Of a DNA stretch of 64,000 nucleotides, positions 34,299-48,609 are shown piece after piece (within the stretch, counting starts at the first letter, position 1; the number at the start of each line of letters is the position of its first letter). A program made the translations under genes and the position numbers. Origin of the DNA: Schizochytrium sp. TIO01. Lineage: Eukaryota > Sar > Bigyra > Thraustochytrida > Thraustochytriidae. A model generated the notes under the pieces. It did not search any database. It saw nothing but the letters and a program-made list of their open reading frames with translations, and had not been told where the DNA came from. The DNA is taken from contig SMSO01000033.1 of the NCBI GenBank assembly GCA_004764695.1, forward strand, positions 1,999,001 through 2,063,000, read 5' to 3'.

Positions 34299-35427
34299 GA
34301 TAAGCGTCAACTCAGCTGATTATGATCTCTGCTCGGTGCGTGTTTGCATAAAAGTATATCCTCCCTCTTTGGCCCTGTGTATTGTAACAAACTTGGTTTT
34401 GCCTATCATGAGAAACTATACCTATCAAAAGCAAGGGACAGAGTCTCGGGGGCTTTGCTTATGCTCAAATGCAAGTGTACTCGCTTTTACCTTCTCAAGT
34501 TTGCTATACTTCTGGTTTCTTCGCCTGCATGCGGCAGTGCGAAATCGATCTAGAACCACGCTTGGAATAATTCCTTGATTAGACTCTCGAACGGGGAAAT
34601 CCATTTGTGGAGAGGCATTGCTAAATACAATGAACAAGCCCAAAGGAAAGCGTAGGACTCCTCTAATAATACCATACCATAAGCTATGTTTCCTATACCT
34701 GGCTCTAACGGCTATTTTGTGAAAAAAGAAAAAGGCTAAACACTCGTACTACAAAAAGAGAGAACAACAGGAAGAAAAAAAGAAATAAAAGGATTACAGA
34801 CGATTAGAAAAAGAAATACGGGTTTAATAAAATAAGGTCTTTTAAATGCAGGTGAGAAAAAGACCAAGAATCATGTTTCAAAGAAACCAAGGTTCATTCA
34901 GGCTTTATTCACGCGAGTACCCTCTTTTGCAATCGCATTGTTCAGTAGTCTGGAAAAGATCGGGAAAGCATTCCAAATCGGCGAAACTCATCAAACACAA
35001 CTGCACTCTTTTATCATCATATATTATGGAAATATTATGAAACTCCGGATGTTAAGCCTGACTTGTTTCTTAAACTTTATATTACATATGCTCTTGTCCA
35101 GTATACTAATGACTCTGACTAAATTTTGTTCAATGTAGATTTGTAACGCTTATATAATGACTCCGCCTTCATACAGGTATAGCACCAATGAAACAAAGGT
35201 AACAAGGATATAAAGACTTAAGGTGAGCAGATTTCAATCTAAAACGAGAAATACAAGCGAGAGCTAGCAAACAACCAATTAAGGCTGGAAAATGGTTCAC
35301 TTCTAACCAAGGCCTATGCTTGAGGTGTTTAAAACATGACTAGCAGAAATTCTGGAGACGAAAATTTAGTAAAGGTCCCCTCTTGGAGTATATACCATAT
35401 ACGCTGCTGTTGTCGAAAAGTATTTGC
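34299..35427. other. Intergenic region
   Basis: Spacer of about 1.1 kb between two minus-strand genes. It is AT-rich, with a purine-rich stretch (about 34725-34830). No supported frame. Confidence 0.6.
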
Positions 35428-36435
35428 CTAGTCCTGTTTTTTATGGATAACGAGAGGGACCATTTCACAATTGGCAGGCCAATGGTAGGGCGCTTTGAGT
35501 ACCTTAGTGGTATGCGCCATTTGGGAGGAGTGGCCAGCAATGACAACGCGTTTCCAGGGCGTTTGCATGAGCCAATTGTAGAAGTAAGCGATGCGAGTTT
35601 CGATGTGCTCATCTGTTTCACGCTCATCGGTCCACCACTCATCATGTTCAGATTCCATGAAGAGGTCAAAATTAATCTCTGGAAATTCGTTCTTCAGTTC
35701 AGAAATTGATCTCCGCTGATCGCATGTATTCTTTCCGAAGCGTTCACGGGACAATTCCACAGCGTAGATTGGGACTTTGCCCCAGATCTCAGCGAGGCCA
35801 ATCTTCGCTGTTTCAATGGCACGCGTGAGCGGAGAAACAATGATGACATCAGCTCTCAAGCCATTATCGAGAGCAGCTGTAAACGACTCGCGTAATTTTT
35901 CGCACTGCTGCTGGCCAACAGAGTTAAGGTGTGCATCGCGAAAACGTGGAGTTTTGGCAATTTCATTTTCCCATTTTTCAGAGCCAAATTCTCTCTCTGC
36001 TGCGTTGTGATCACCTTCTCCATGGCGGATGAGGTGTACCACCTTGATTGACTCGTCCTCCTCCTCAAGTTTTGCAACATCCCTTTCAAAGTCATGCCAG
36101 GTTGCGCTTGGGGAGAGACCAAGTCGATGGAGCTCTTTACTTGTGAGTTGAATTGTGCTTTGCGGTAAGAATTCTACAAGGCACTTGTGATCACGAGACT
36201 CGTGATAGTGTTTGGACAACTCAACCAGAGCCTTTTCATTCGCATAAGGGTCATTACTCCTAACAGTGGTAGATCCTCTTGCGCGGATGGCAAAGGTAAC
36301 ACCCACAGCTGCGAGAGCAACTACTACAGCTGCCCCAAGCAAGAAGGTGCTTGGCCACGCCGCAGAGACATCGTCACCCTTGCCTTTCGTAGTTGTAGAA
36401 ACTAAGGTAGTCTTGTTTATATTAGGACTTGACAT
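35428..36435 (-). CDS. Membrane-anchored histidine phosphatase / phosphoglycerate-mutase-like protein
   Basis: 335 residues. A single hydrophobic segment at about 27-50 is a likely N-terminal signal anchor, followed by a soluble catalytic domain. The branch-1 histidine phosphatase signature is present: RHGEGDHN with R137-H138-G139 (H138 as the phospho-accepting His), SPLTRAIETA (about 202-211), CDQRR (about 238-242) and the second catalytic His in AGHSSQ (H302). The length of the catalytic part and the WW.....E segment fit the PGM-like broad-specificity phosphatases of plants and fungi rather than glycolytic dPGM. The substrate cannot be read from the sequence. Topology (lumenal or cytosolic) is uncertain. 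TAG at 35430-35428. Confidence 0.85.
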   Translation of the reverse strand: MSSPNINKTTLVSTTTKGKGDDVSAAWPSTFLLGAAVVVALAAVGVTFAIRARGSTTVRSNDPYANEKALVELSKHYHESRDHKCLVEFLPQSTIQLTSKELHRLGLSPSATWHDFERDVAKLEEEDESIKVVHLIRHGEGDHNAAEREFGSEKWENEIAKTPRFRDAHLNSVGQQQCEKLRESFTAALDNGLRADVIIVSPLTRAIETAKIGLAEIWGKVPIYAVELSRERFGKNTCDQRRSISELKNEFPEINFDLFMESEHDEWWTDERETDEHIETRIAYFYNWLMQTPWKRVVIAGHSSQMAHTTKVLKAPYHWPANCEMVPLVIHKKQD

Positions 36436-38245
36436 GGTCGTGTTGCGTAGTCCTTGCTCTTGAGGCTGCTACTTGCGTACCTAAAAGTGCTTCTGGTGGA
36501 GCCCAAAGCAGTGTTTCTGGTTTGCCATGTAGCCAAGCCATCTTCACCTGTAGATGTTAGAGAAGAAAAACAAATCAGGGGGAGAGAGAAAGAAAGGAAT
36601 AAGAATACATTAGTAGGTATTAGCCTTTAAAATCCTAAAATTTTAGCTGCTAAAGAGAGGATCTTTGGCTTTGTAATAAGTAGCCCTTGGTCAAGAAGAA
36701 ATTGTAACTCCATCCTGAAAATGCAGTACTTGTTATTAAACTGCTGGGGTATCCTTAAAATTTTGAAAATAAACCACGCAAATAAACCTCCTGAGCAAAA
36801 CCAAAAGTGTTACCATCACTTGTAACAAAAAACAGTGACTCTAAAAAGTAAAGTTTAATGAAGCGTTCAAAGGCAGAAGAGCGTTTAGCCAGTAGCGCTT
36901 CACGCTTTAAGTTCTTCAATCTGTTTTAGAATATTGAATGGTATTTTAATGTGATATATATAATATTTAGAGAAAGAACCTATATAGAGTGAAGTAAATG
37001 AGGGTAGTTTATTAAAGCAGCACCAAGTACATATACATAAGAAATTATGTATCCTGTTACCTCTGTGCATCAACAAAGTCGCACTTTCTTTATTTTGCAT
37101 TTCTTTCAATTGAAACTTTGAAGAGTTTACCACGGGACCTAGTGTGGTATTATTATGTTATCTTGCTGTGTCAAGCCTGTTCTTTTGAAGGTTCAAAAAC
37201 TAAGTAAACCACAAAACACCTAGCTAGATCTATTCTTGAGAGTCCTGTCAAACTTTCTTCAAAGACTAAGCAGTACCATTTTGCCTTAAGGCCCAATTGG
37301 GCTAAGGCTATATAGGATGTAGGTGATACTATATTTCTTTAAGATGTACCTCAGGCTACCTCTAGTAGACATAGCGACTAGTATTAAAAAGAGGCTTTTT
37401 TAATTAAAAGCTTCTTTGAATTAAAAATAAAATAAAATACAAAAAATACAAAAGTTAAATTAGTAAAATTCGATAATGTCTTTACTCGTAAATACAAGAA
37501 GAACATTACTTTAGCTTCATATCCATTTTTGTTAGGAATTTAAGAACTAGGACTGGTGTAGAGCTGACATTGAAATGCAATGTTCTTCTTTAAAATCCCT
37601 ATTCCTTCCATTGTCTGTGAGCATTAGGCAGATAAGTGCCTATATACTCTAGAGAGAGAACGCGAGCGAAGGAGCAATAAGCCACAGCACCTACCTAATA
37701 ACTAATACACAATATGTATAAGAATATTTAATATCTTAGTACCTACCTAACTGCTATACAGGGTGGCATCATCCTCTAACTGTTATGCATCAATATGCAC
37801 CCCTTTCAACCCTTCCTTCTACTTGAGTTTAAACTCAGTTCAATTCTATACTTTACTTAGGTTATTATTTCCTATAGCCCTCTATTATTGTTTCCAATGT
37901 AGAGCATATCCTAGTACCTAGGTAACCTACCTATTCCCTTCACCACTATATCTTGTACTACTAATACAAGACAGGTATGTACCACCATAAGAGAAACACT
38001 ACTCCTGCTCCTAGTGGTACTCTTGTATTGGCAAGTAACAGCATGACTATCTTCAAGTCGAGCGTTGAAGAAGAAGGAGAGGGAGAAGAAGAAGAAGAAG
38101 AAGAAGAAGAAAAAGAAGAAGAGAATAAGGAGATAAGGACACGGAGACGCGGTCGGCAGAAAAAGGAAATACAGACACGGTTGGAGAAGAGAGAGAGCGA
38201 GCGAGAGGCGCACGCAAGACAAGCCTAACAAAGGTTTATTAAAAA
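36436..38245. other. Divergent intergenic region
   Basis: 1.8 kb, AT-rich, between two divergent starts. It contains several TACCTACCTA-type words (37689-37697, 37741-37748, 37915-37933) and a GAA microsatellite just before the plus-strand gene. Short frames at its right end (for example 37977-38228) are Glu-rich by-products of that microsatellite. Confidence 0.6.
38066..38125 (+). repeat. GAA trinucleotide microsatellite
   Basis: Imperfect (GAA)n, mostly pure at 38088-38112, 120-180 bp before the ATG of the TPR/ankyrin gene and probably in its 5' UTR. Confidence 0.8.
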
Positions 38246-40231
38246 ATGGTGGGCGACAACCTGGGCGAAGAAGAGGTGATCCTGCTGCCTGCTTCGAGCT
38301 CGGAGAAGGGTGTTCTCGCAGAGACAGCAGCTGCAGGAGCAGCAGAGGAGAATCGCAACAGCAACAGCAATAACAGCAAGAAGAGCAGCAACAGCAAAAA
38401 AAATGATAACGTGAGTGAGGACAGCAGCGATGATGATGACGATGATGATCTCGAGGCAATGATGCGTTTTGTGGGAGACAAGCAAGGGCTACGCGAGATG
38501 AAGGGAGACCAGCGACACATTGTCCGTGAAGACGAGTACACGAAAGCCACAAAGGCTGTAACTCAACAGCACCGAGAGGAGCAGGACCAAGCCAAGAAAA
38601 AGGAAAAACGCAAAGCTCTACATGCTCTAACGCTCAAGAATCTTCGTGCGGCAGATCCCTCCGGATGGGAAGCAGCTACGGAAGATGATGAATTGGAAGC
38701 TGGTACTGAAGATGAGGAGCTCATTCAACTCAAGATGGCCAATGAAAATGCCTCTGAGGAAAAGAAATTCTCCGCCTATATTGAAGCAGGAAAGGAGAAG
38801 ATCCAAGCCAAAGATTTCGAGGCCGCCAAAGCAATTCTCAAACAGGGACTCGACTTCTGTGAAGAGCACCCTGGTAAGATTTCCTGGCAGGCATCAATGC
38901 GCTTTAGCATGGGTTCTGTTCTGCTGCAGCTTGGGGATGTCCGTTTGGCCATTGTGGAGTTCATTGAGGCGCTTAAGAGAGTTCGCTCTTGTCCTCCTTC
39001 TTCTCGGCAGCTCGAGAAACCAATTTTGCAGCGCCTTGTGCAAGCCTATTCCGACATTGGCAAGATGAGTGACGCGGAAGCATGCCAAAAGGAGGTTGAA
39101 AGACTCTCAGGTCAGAGTCAGGGGCCCGCAGGCATTTCCGGTACGAGCAAGTCCCAGGGAGCTGGCGGCGATGAGGAGGACGACCTCCCATCTGCAGTAG
39201 CAGAGAGCATGGATCAAGCCATTGAAGGGGCAGTCGCCGGCCATTTCGGCTTTCTGAGAGCCCTTCTCAATGCCTTTCGCGAGGGCCGCGGTGAGGTTTC
39301 TCTACAGCAGATCGTGAACTTTCAGCATTCAGTAACTTTGGCTAGTCCACTGATGGTAGCTGCTGCGAAAGGTGAGCATAACCTTGTTCAGGCGCTTCTG
39401 CACGCTGGCGCGAATGTGCATGCCACGTCAGCGGACGGAAGCTCTGCGCTAGCGTGGGCCTGTAAGTTCAATCAGCCACAAGTACTTCGTACCTTGCTAG
39501 AGTCAGGTGCCCAATTTGACGCAAGCATCACCTCAGCAATGATCGAGTCCTTGGCGGACCCAGTCAAGCAGGCCATTGCGGATTTTGTGGCTTCCCGCAA
39601 ACAAGCTGCTGCTGGCAGTGGCATTTCTGCAGCAGGAGCACCAGTTCAACACCAGGAGAAGAAGACACAAAAGCCCTCTCAAACGGGATCTTCTGGAAAG
39701 CAGAACAACAAAAACACAAGTTCGACAACCTCGACAAAGTCTGGCTCTCAGAAGCGCAGCGGTAAGGTTGGTGGCCCCCGTAAGCTTGAAAAATGGGCAG
39801 CAGGTACATCAGAAGACGGTGCTGGACAAAAAGCTGGTGCATCATCGAAATCAGGACCTCTTGGCAATGAGGTCACACAAGAATGGGACCAATTTAAGGC
39901 GAATGAGGCTCTTGGCGTACATGCAAATTCATTTGATGAAAACCTTTACACAACGAAGCTTGATATCGACTCGATCCCAGCAGAAGTCCAAGCGCAGGCT
40001 GATGCTTTATGCGAGGCAATGCAACGAGACAAGGCTACCAACCCTCGTGCACAAAAAAATCCAGATGACGATGAAGAGGCACTTTATTCGGCTGTTTCCC
40101 GAGAACCACAGGCTGGTCAGACTGATGAGGATGGCTTCACTGATGCTGCTGTGCTCAAACGGAAAAACCGCCCTCGTCGCTCTCAAGCCAGAGGCAAGGG
40201 CCCCTCTAAGAGCGGTTCCAAATCCAAGTAG
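38246..40231 (+). CDS. TPR- and ankyrin-repeat protein
   Basis: 661 residues, intronless. The N-terminus has Asn/Ser repeats then an acidic stretch (DDSSDDDDDDDLEAMMRF, about 63-80). About 173-285 is TPR-like (AYIEAGKEKIQAKDFEAAKAI; FSMGSVLLQLGDVRLAIVEF; AYSDIGKMSDAEACQKEVE). About 330-440 has ankyrin repeats (SPLMVAAAKGEHNLVQALLHA; SSALAWACKFNQPQVLRTLL). The rest is low-complexity Ser/Lys/Gly, with a helical segment near 580-640 and a basic C-terminal tail. TPR plus ankyrin indicates a protein-interaction scaffold. The basic tail could bind nucleic acid or direct it to the nucleus (inference). The ortholog is not recognised. Confidence 0.85.
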   Translation: MVGDNLGEEEVILLPASSSEKGVLAETAAAGAAEENRNSNSNNSKKSSNSKKNDNVSEDSSDDDDDDDLEAMMRFVGDKQGLREMKGDQRHIVREDEYTKATKAVTQQHREEQDQAKKKEKRKALHALTLKNLRAADPSGWEAATEDDELEAGTEDEELIQLKMANENASEEKKFSAYIEAGKEKIQAKDFEAAKAILKQGLDFCEEHPGKISWQASMRFSMGSVLLQLGDVRLAIVEFIEALKRVRSCPPSSRQLEKPILQRLVQAYSDIGKMSDAEACQKEVERLSGQSQGPAGISGTSKSQGAGGDEEDDLPSAVAESMDQAIEGAVAGHFGFLRALLNAFREGRGEVSLQQIVNFQHSVTLASPLMVAAAKGEHNLVQALLHAGANVHATSADGSSALAWACKFNQPQVLRTLLESGAQFDASITSAMIESLADPVKQAIADFVASRKQAAAGSGISAAGAPVQHQEKKTQKPSQTGSSGKQNNKNTSSTTSTKSGSQKRSGKVGGPRKLEKWAAGTSEDGAGQKAGASSKSGPLGNEVTQEWDQFKANEALGVHANSFDENLYTTKLDIDSIPAEVQAQADALCEAMQRDKATNPRAQKNPDDDEEALYSAVSREPQAGQTDEDGFTDAAVLKRKNRPRRSQARGKGPSKSGSKSK

Positions 40232-40869
40232 ACATGATGATATAGATAAGAACCTTTCATAACAAGCTCCTTTGGGGAGCTTTGGGGAGCTTTGGATCTT
40301 CTTTGGCGCGCATATTACCTATTATAATAGAAAAAAGACGACTCCACCAATATTTTGCCTACTGTGTATTATTTCTGTCTGTATGCTCTAGTTTCTTGAA
40401 AGTCGATTGAGACTGGACTAGAGATGCTTTGTTGTTTTTCGCATCGCACCTTTCTTGTGGACTGATAGGAGAACTCTACGTGCAGACCACCTTTGCTTTG
40501 TAACGTAAGCAAATAGTTATGACCAATGTCTTCAAATAGTGATAATACACACAAGTTTATACAACATATAGAAGAATTTAGCTTTCCTAAAGTGGTTCTG
40601 TTTGCGAGCAAGAGTCAATGCGTTATCCAGATGATTCCAAAAGCACAGCAACGGATCTACAGTTTAATTTGAGTAAAACCTAACCGCCTCACAATTGACT
40701 ATTTTAAATACTTTACTTCTTAAGTGAGCCGTCCAGACATTTCATCACCATCTTCTGATGGTTACGTCTGGACTTGAACGGGACTTGAATCATACCTCTG
40801 ACTCCTATTTTCTTTAGTTTACAACATCACTTTATTAATCTTAACAATGGTAATTTGAGCATTCTGCAT
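40232..40869. other. Spacer between convergent genes, with a nested stem-loop
   Basis: AT-rich apart from two tandem CTTTGGGGAG units just after the TPR/ankyrin stop (40270-40290) and a stem-loop at 40731-40773. Confidence 0.6.
40731..40773. other. Nested stem-loop in a 3' region
   Basis: GTCCAGAC (40731-40738) pairs perfectly with GTCTGGAC (40766-40773). Inside, ACCATC (40747-40752) pairs with GATGGT (40757-40762) around a TTCT loop. It lies about 100-140 bp past the stop of the IQ/WW/B-box gene, so probably in its 3' UTR, and is not followed by a T-run. Confidence 0.6.
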
Positions 40870-45111
<4,242 letters not shown>

Positions 45112-46716
45112 TTATTGGGCACGAGCCCGCTTCCTTGCTCGTTCCAGAATATCCTCGATTTGGCTGTCTTGAAGCGCCTTGGCTTCTTCATTCGGATTAT
45201 AGATGTGCGTGTCCACGCCAGAGGGTTTAGTACGATCAGAAATGCTATCAGATTCGTTGTCTTGACTTTCCTGCATTGAAGGGCTAGAATCTTTAAGTCG
45301 GTTCTGTGCAGAAATGTTCCCATCGATTAGCAGTTCCTCAAGTTCCTCAAGAGAAGGCAACTCTGCATAGGCATCCGAGGCATGGCTCAAAGAAGGTGCT
45401 GCCTTACCAAACTTAAGGCGTAACAAGCTGACTGCTCTCAAAACAGCCGATTCCTTCTCCTGGAAAGTATTACCTACAACCGCAGGCATCAGTGCGCCAA
45501 CAAGTTTCTGCGACCATGTGTCTGCCTGAAGCATAGCCTCTCGCAGTAAAGGAAGAAGACCCACACGATCTTGGCGATTAGCTGGTGCTGGTGACAACAT
45601 AGTTTCCAAGTCAGTACGGCTCCAGTGATTCGGATGCATATCCATTAGAGATCTTCCTTCGTGGTTTATCTCCACGATTGAGTCGTCTGAGAGCCCATGC
45701 CAACGTTTGCTAAGAAGATAAGAAAGCCACCATAGGGCAAACTCTTTACGTGTCTCTGCGGCTTTGTCCTGAGCCATGGCAGTTTTGCTCTTGGTTGAGT
45801 TTGGAGCGAGAGAAGCAGCATGACTCGGTTCAACTACGATGGAGCAAAGTTCAAGAACTAAAGCACCTGTAAGGTCTGAGCTCGAGGAGTCACTCAAACC
45901 TGCCAAGATGCGCTCCCAAAGAAGAAACTTGGAAGAGTCCTTTTTATTTACGAGCTTGACATTGCACTCTGCAAGCGCTGATGCCAGAGCGGGTACGATT
46001 TCGGACTCCACGAAACGTGCTGGGACATCCTTGGTTACGCTATCAACAAGATCATCTATTTCGTCATAGTCAGGTTCAGTATCAAGTGTAGAGATTGTAC
46101 GAGCGAGCTTCTCGATTCTTTGGCGACTTTCGCGGCCAACTTTAGAGGCCCCTTTGAACGAGTCAGCCAGCTTAAGAGCCTGGGCTTCCCAATAGTTTGT
46201 GAAAAGCCACTGAATAATAGTGTCAGCAGCAACTCGAAGGAGTTCAAGAGAAGGGAGTTCTTGTTGATGTGTAGCTGCGTGTCGTACGTCTACAAGCCAG
46301 CGAGGTAGGCCAGCATGAGAGGCAAGATTCAGGATAGACTGCGCGTAAGCTTGAGTTTGCAAAGGGTCGACCACAAAATTGACAGCACGGACTGTTGCCA
46401 TAGAATATGCCAGACGGCGTTGAGTGTTTGATGTTGCGTGGTCATGGTCTGCAATAATTGCTTGAAGAATTTCCAGTGTAGCCAAGACTCGAGGGGGCAT
46501 TCCGTCAGAACCCGTTCGAAGGGACCATGTTTCAAGAAGTCTTGCTGCATGACGCCATTGGTCTACTTGAGGATCTATAACATCAGACTCGTGGTTCCTG
46601 TTTGGCACACATGGGCAGTTCTCACCCTCTGGGCCAAATAAAGCAACGAAGACATCCCTCCACTCTGTCCAGTCGCGCCATGCACTGCGGACAGGGCCGA
46701 CGGCTGCGGAGGCCAT
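45112..46716 (-). CDS. LAS1: Pre-rRNA ITS2 endonuclease LAS1
   Basis: 534 residues. LAS1 is the HEPN-fold endonuclease that cuts ITS2 during large-subunit rRNA maturation, working with the Grc3/NOL9 kinase in the nucleolus. The N-terminal HEPN domain spans about 10-185. It opens with WRDWTEWRDVFVALF (typical Las1 W..W.EW start) and carries the R-x4-H active-site motif as VRHAATHQQELPSLELL (R145, H150). The C-terminal half is divergent helical sequence with an acidic/Ser patch (about 478-505), followed by a short basic end (ILERARKRARAQ) reminiscent of the terminal Grc3-engaging tail of other Las1 proteins. The start and length fit the family. It is divergent from the EF-hand gene 742 bp away. 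Confidence 0.93.
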   Translation of the reverse strand: MASAAVGPVRSAWRDWTEWRDVFVALFGPEGENCPCVPNRNHESDVIDPQVDQWRHAARLLETWSLRTGSDGMPPRVLATLEILQAIIADHDHATSNTQRRLAYSMATVRAVNFVVDPLQTQAYAQSILNLASHAGLPRWLVDVRHAATHQQELPSLELLRVAADTIIQWLFTNYWEAQALKLADSFKGASKVGRESRQRIEKLARTISTLDTEPDYDEIDDLVDSVTKDVPARFVESEIVPALASALAECNVKLVNKKDSSKFLLWERILAGLSDSSSSDLTGALVLELCSIVVEPSHAASLAPNSTKSKTAMAQDKAAETRKEFALWWLSYLLSKRWHGLSDDSIVEINHEGRSLMDMHPNHWSRTDLETMLSPAPANRQDRVGLLPLLREAMLQADTWSQKLVGALMPAVVGNTFQEKESAVLRAVSLLRLKFGKAAPSLSHASDAYAELPSLEELEELLIDGNISAQNRLKDSSPSMQESQDNESDSISDRTKPSGVDTHIYNPNEEAKALQDSQIEDILERARKRARAQ

Positions 46717-47457
46717 CTTGTATTTGCAAGTCCAACTTCACGCGAACTTGCTTCCTTTCACAAGCTCAATCTTCTCCAAGGTGTTGGAGATACTTGTGAG
46801 GTTTTGCCTCACTTGGCAAGTCCTGCGTTTGCGAGAGTTTATTGGCGTCACTGCCCCCAATCGTTAATGCAATCCCAATCACCTCTCTCTTATTATCATC
46901 ACAGAGCACCAAAGCAGATAAGCACTGGTTTCCAGGAGCGCCAATAGCACTATTTATGCTTCAAATAAGACTATTTCAGAACGAAAAGAACTTAGAGAAC
47001 GAATTATAATATAATAAATATTATACAAGAAAAGAATAAAATTTTTCGTATACATGCAGAGGTTTACTTTTTTTTTTTCAATTTTCCTAAGACTTCAATC
47101 AGCGCTCTTACAACGGATATGGGTTCTTTGCATGCATACACATATGGGGTATCCCAAGTGTATGGCAACGCAACTGATGACATACTGCGCCTACCACACT
47201 GTTGCAATGTACTAGAATAAAAGAGGTGGAGGTGGGCGGAATGGAAAACAAGGAAAAGTAAAGGAGATTAAGAGAGCCCATGATTCAATTTGAGTGAAAT
47301 CTCCCGGCCGCAAGTATAAGCTATATTCATGTAATACCTTACAGACCTGCTCAGTTTTTAGGTCGTGTGTACCTGGGCGGATGTAGCTATTCTTTCTGGT
47401 TTATTTAAGATTACCTCGTTTTTTACTAGCAAGGCGCTAAAGAGTTAGCAATATCCC
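46717..47457. other. Divergent intergenic region
   Basis: Spacer holding the promoters of LAS1 and the EF-hand gene. It has a T-run at 47068-47079. No other feature seen. Confidence 0.6.
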
Positions 47458-48582
47458 ATGTCCACATCGGAGCGAGCTCCACCATGGAGACGCTGGGAGC
47501 TTATTCGTGGCGCGTACCAGCTCGCACGCCCTGGCGCCCTTCGCGACCTTCGCTGGAGATGGGCAGCTACAGCAGCATCTATGAATGCTGTTGTAAGTAA
47601 ACCACGATTTGTCGCAGTTACAGGAAGCTTGCTTGGGCTCGTTTCTATCGAACAGCACAAAGGGCAACGTCTCGAGACTCTGATAGGGGAGTTGTTTTTC
47701 GCTTTTGCTGGACAAAGGACAGTGGCAGATCTTCGCGAATTAGTTGTCGGCCTATTTATTCTGCAATGTGCAAACTCCAACATTGCGAGTGAGGAGGTGC
47801 TGGAATGGCTCTTTCAGATCTATGATTTGGAGAACAAGGGGTGGTTGTCTACGAGTGAACTTTCTTCACTTATTTGGTCCTTGGCAAGTACTCCACGCAC
47901 CGTTCAGTATCTCGCTGATTTATTGCAAAACCTCGACCACACAACGCACCTTCAATGGCGACTTTTAGACTTGCAAGCACTTTTAACTGAGGAGCTCTTC
48001 GGAATCTGTCGATATGACGCATTGAGTTCGTATGATCGTGCTTCGATCAAGCTTCAAACAGAGATTGAACACGTTCGCCACTGTGCCATTCGCGCGCAAA
48101 ATCTCCGAAAAAGAATTATAATCAATCAAATATCGAAATCCTGGCTGCGTCAGAGACTTATGGCATGGAAGCGGGTTGCAGACAACAAAAAAGTATCCCG
48201 TCAGGCTTTGCTACGTGCTCGAATATACTTCCAACACAAGTGGAGGGCCATTGTTTTGCAAAAGCTTCAACACCGTGCACTTGCAGCAACCTTGAAGGGA
48301 AAAGCGAACGAAATCGCTTTTCACCATGTGCGAAGGAAGTCACTGCGCCACGTAATTACTCGTTGGAAAGCTTTTCACAAGTTCCAAGCTATCAAGAAAG
48401 AGATGAGAATGAGAGTTCTCATGCCTAAATATGAGCATGGACTCAAAAAACTGCAGAAAGTCTTGAAAGCTGCTGAAGTTCGAAAGGCGCATTTGCAGAA
48501 GGAAGAGTTCTTCTGGACTTGGCAGCGATTGTGGAGAAAGCATTCGCTTGAAAGCATTAAAATCAAGAGAGAAATGTCATGA
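47458..48582 (+). CDS. EF-hand-like protein with Sfi1-type helical repeats
   Basis: 374 residues, not matched to a named family. Residues 65-180 look like a calcineurin-B type helical module. One EF-hand-like loop (IYDLENKGWLSTSEL, about 121-135) keeps Asp at position 1 and Glu at 12 but has Lys at 5 and Trp at 7, so calcium binding is doubtful. Residues 220-370 are a long basic helix with Trp every 20-40 residues (KSWLRQRLMAWKRVA, FQHKWRAIVLQKL, HVITRWKAFHKFQ, FFWTWQRLWRKH), the pattern of Sfi1-like centrin-binding repeats. A centrosome or basal-body role is inferred from this alone. A GTAAGT at 47593-47598 lies inside the open frame and could be an unused donor. The stop is 27 bp from that of the convergent MRS2-like gene. 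Confidence 0.8.
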   Translation: MSTSERAPPWRRWELIRGAYQLARPGALRDLRWRWAATAASMNAVVSKPRFVAVTGSLLGLVSIEQHKGQRLETLIGELFFAFAGQRTVADLRELVVGLFILQCANSNIASEEVLEWLFQIYDLENKGWLSTSELSSLIWSLASTPRTVQYLADLLQNLDHTTHLQWRLLDLQALLTEELFGICRYDALSSYDRASIKLQTEIEHVRHCAIRAQNLRKRIIINQISKSWLRQRLMAWKRVADNKKVSRQALLRARIYFQHKWRAIVLQKLQHRALAATLKGKANEIAFHHVRRKSLRHVITRWKAFHKFQAIKKEMRMRVLMPKYEHGLKKLQKVLKAAEVRKAHLQKEEFFWTWQRLWRKHSLESIKIKREMS

Positions 48583-48609
48583 AGGGAAGCACTTACATAC
48601 TTTATTGAT

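Noticed and set aside
37911-38552. 213-codon minus-strand and 84-codon plus-strand frames around the GAA tract
   Set aside because: They are Phe/Ser-rich or Glu-rich by-products of the GAA microsatellite and overlap the 5' end of the TPR/ankyrin gene.
40765-40795. Two TTGAA/GGACTTGAAC words resembling a reverse T-arm
   Set aside because: The flanking bases do not form 5-bp T-stems. The pairing seen belongs to the separate nested hairpin.
47594-47599. GTAAGT donor site inside the EF-hand gene
   Set aside because: The frame continues openly through it and no acceptor improves the protein, so I did not place an intron.
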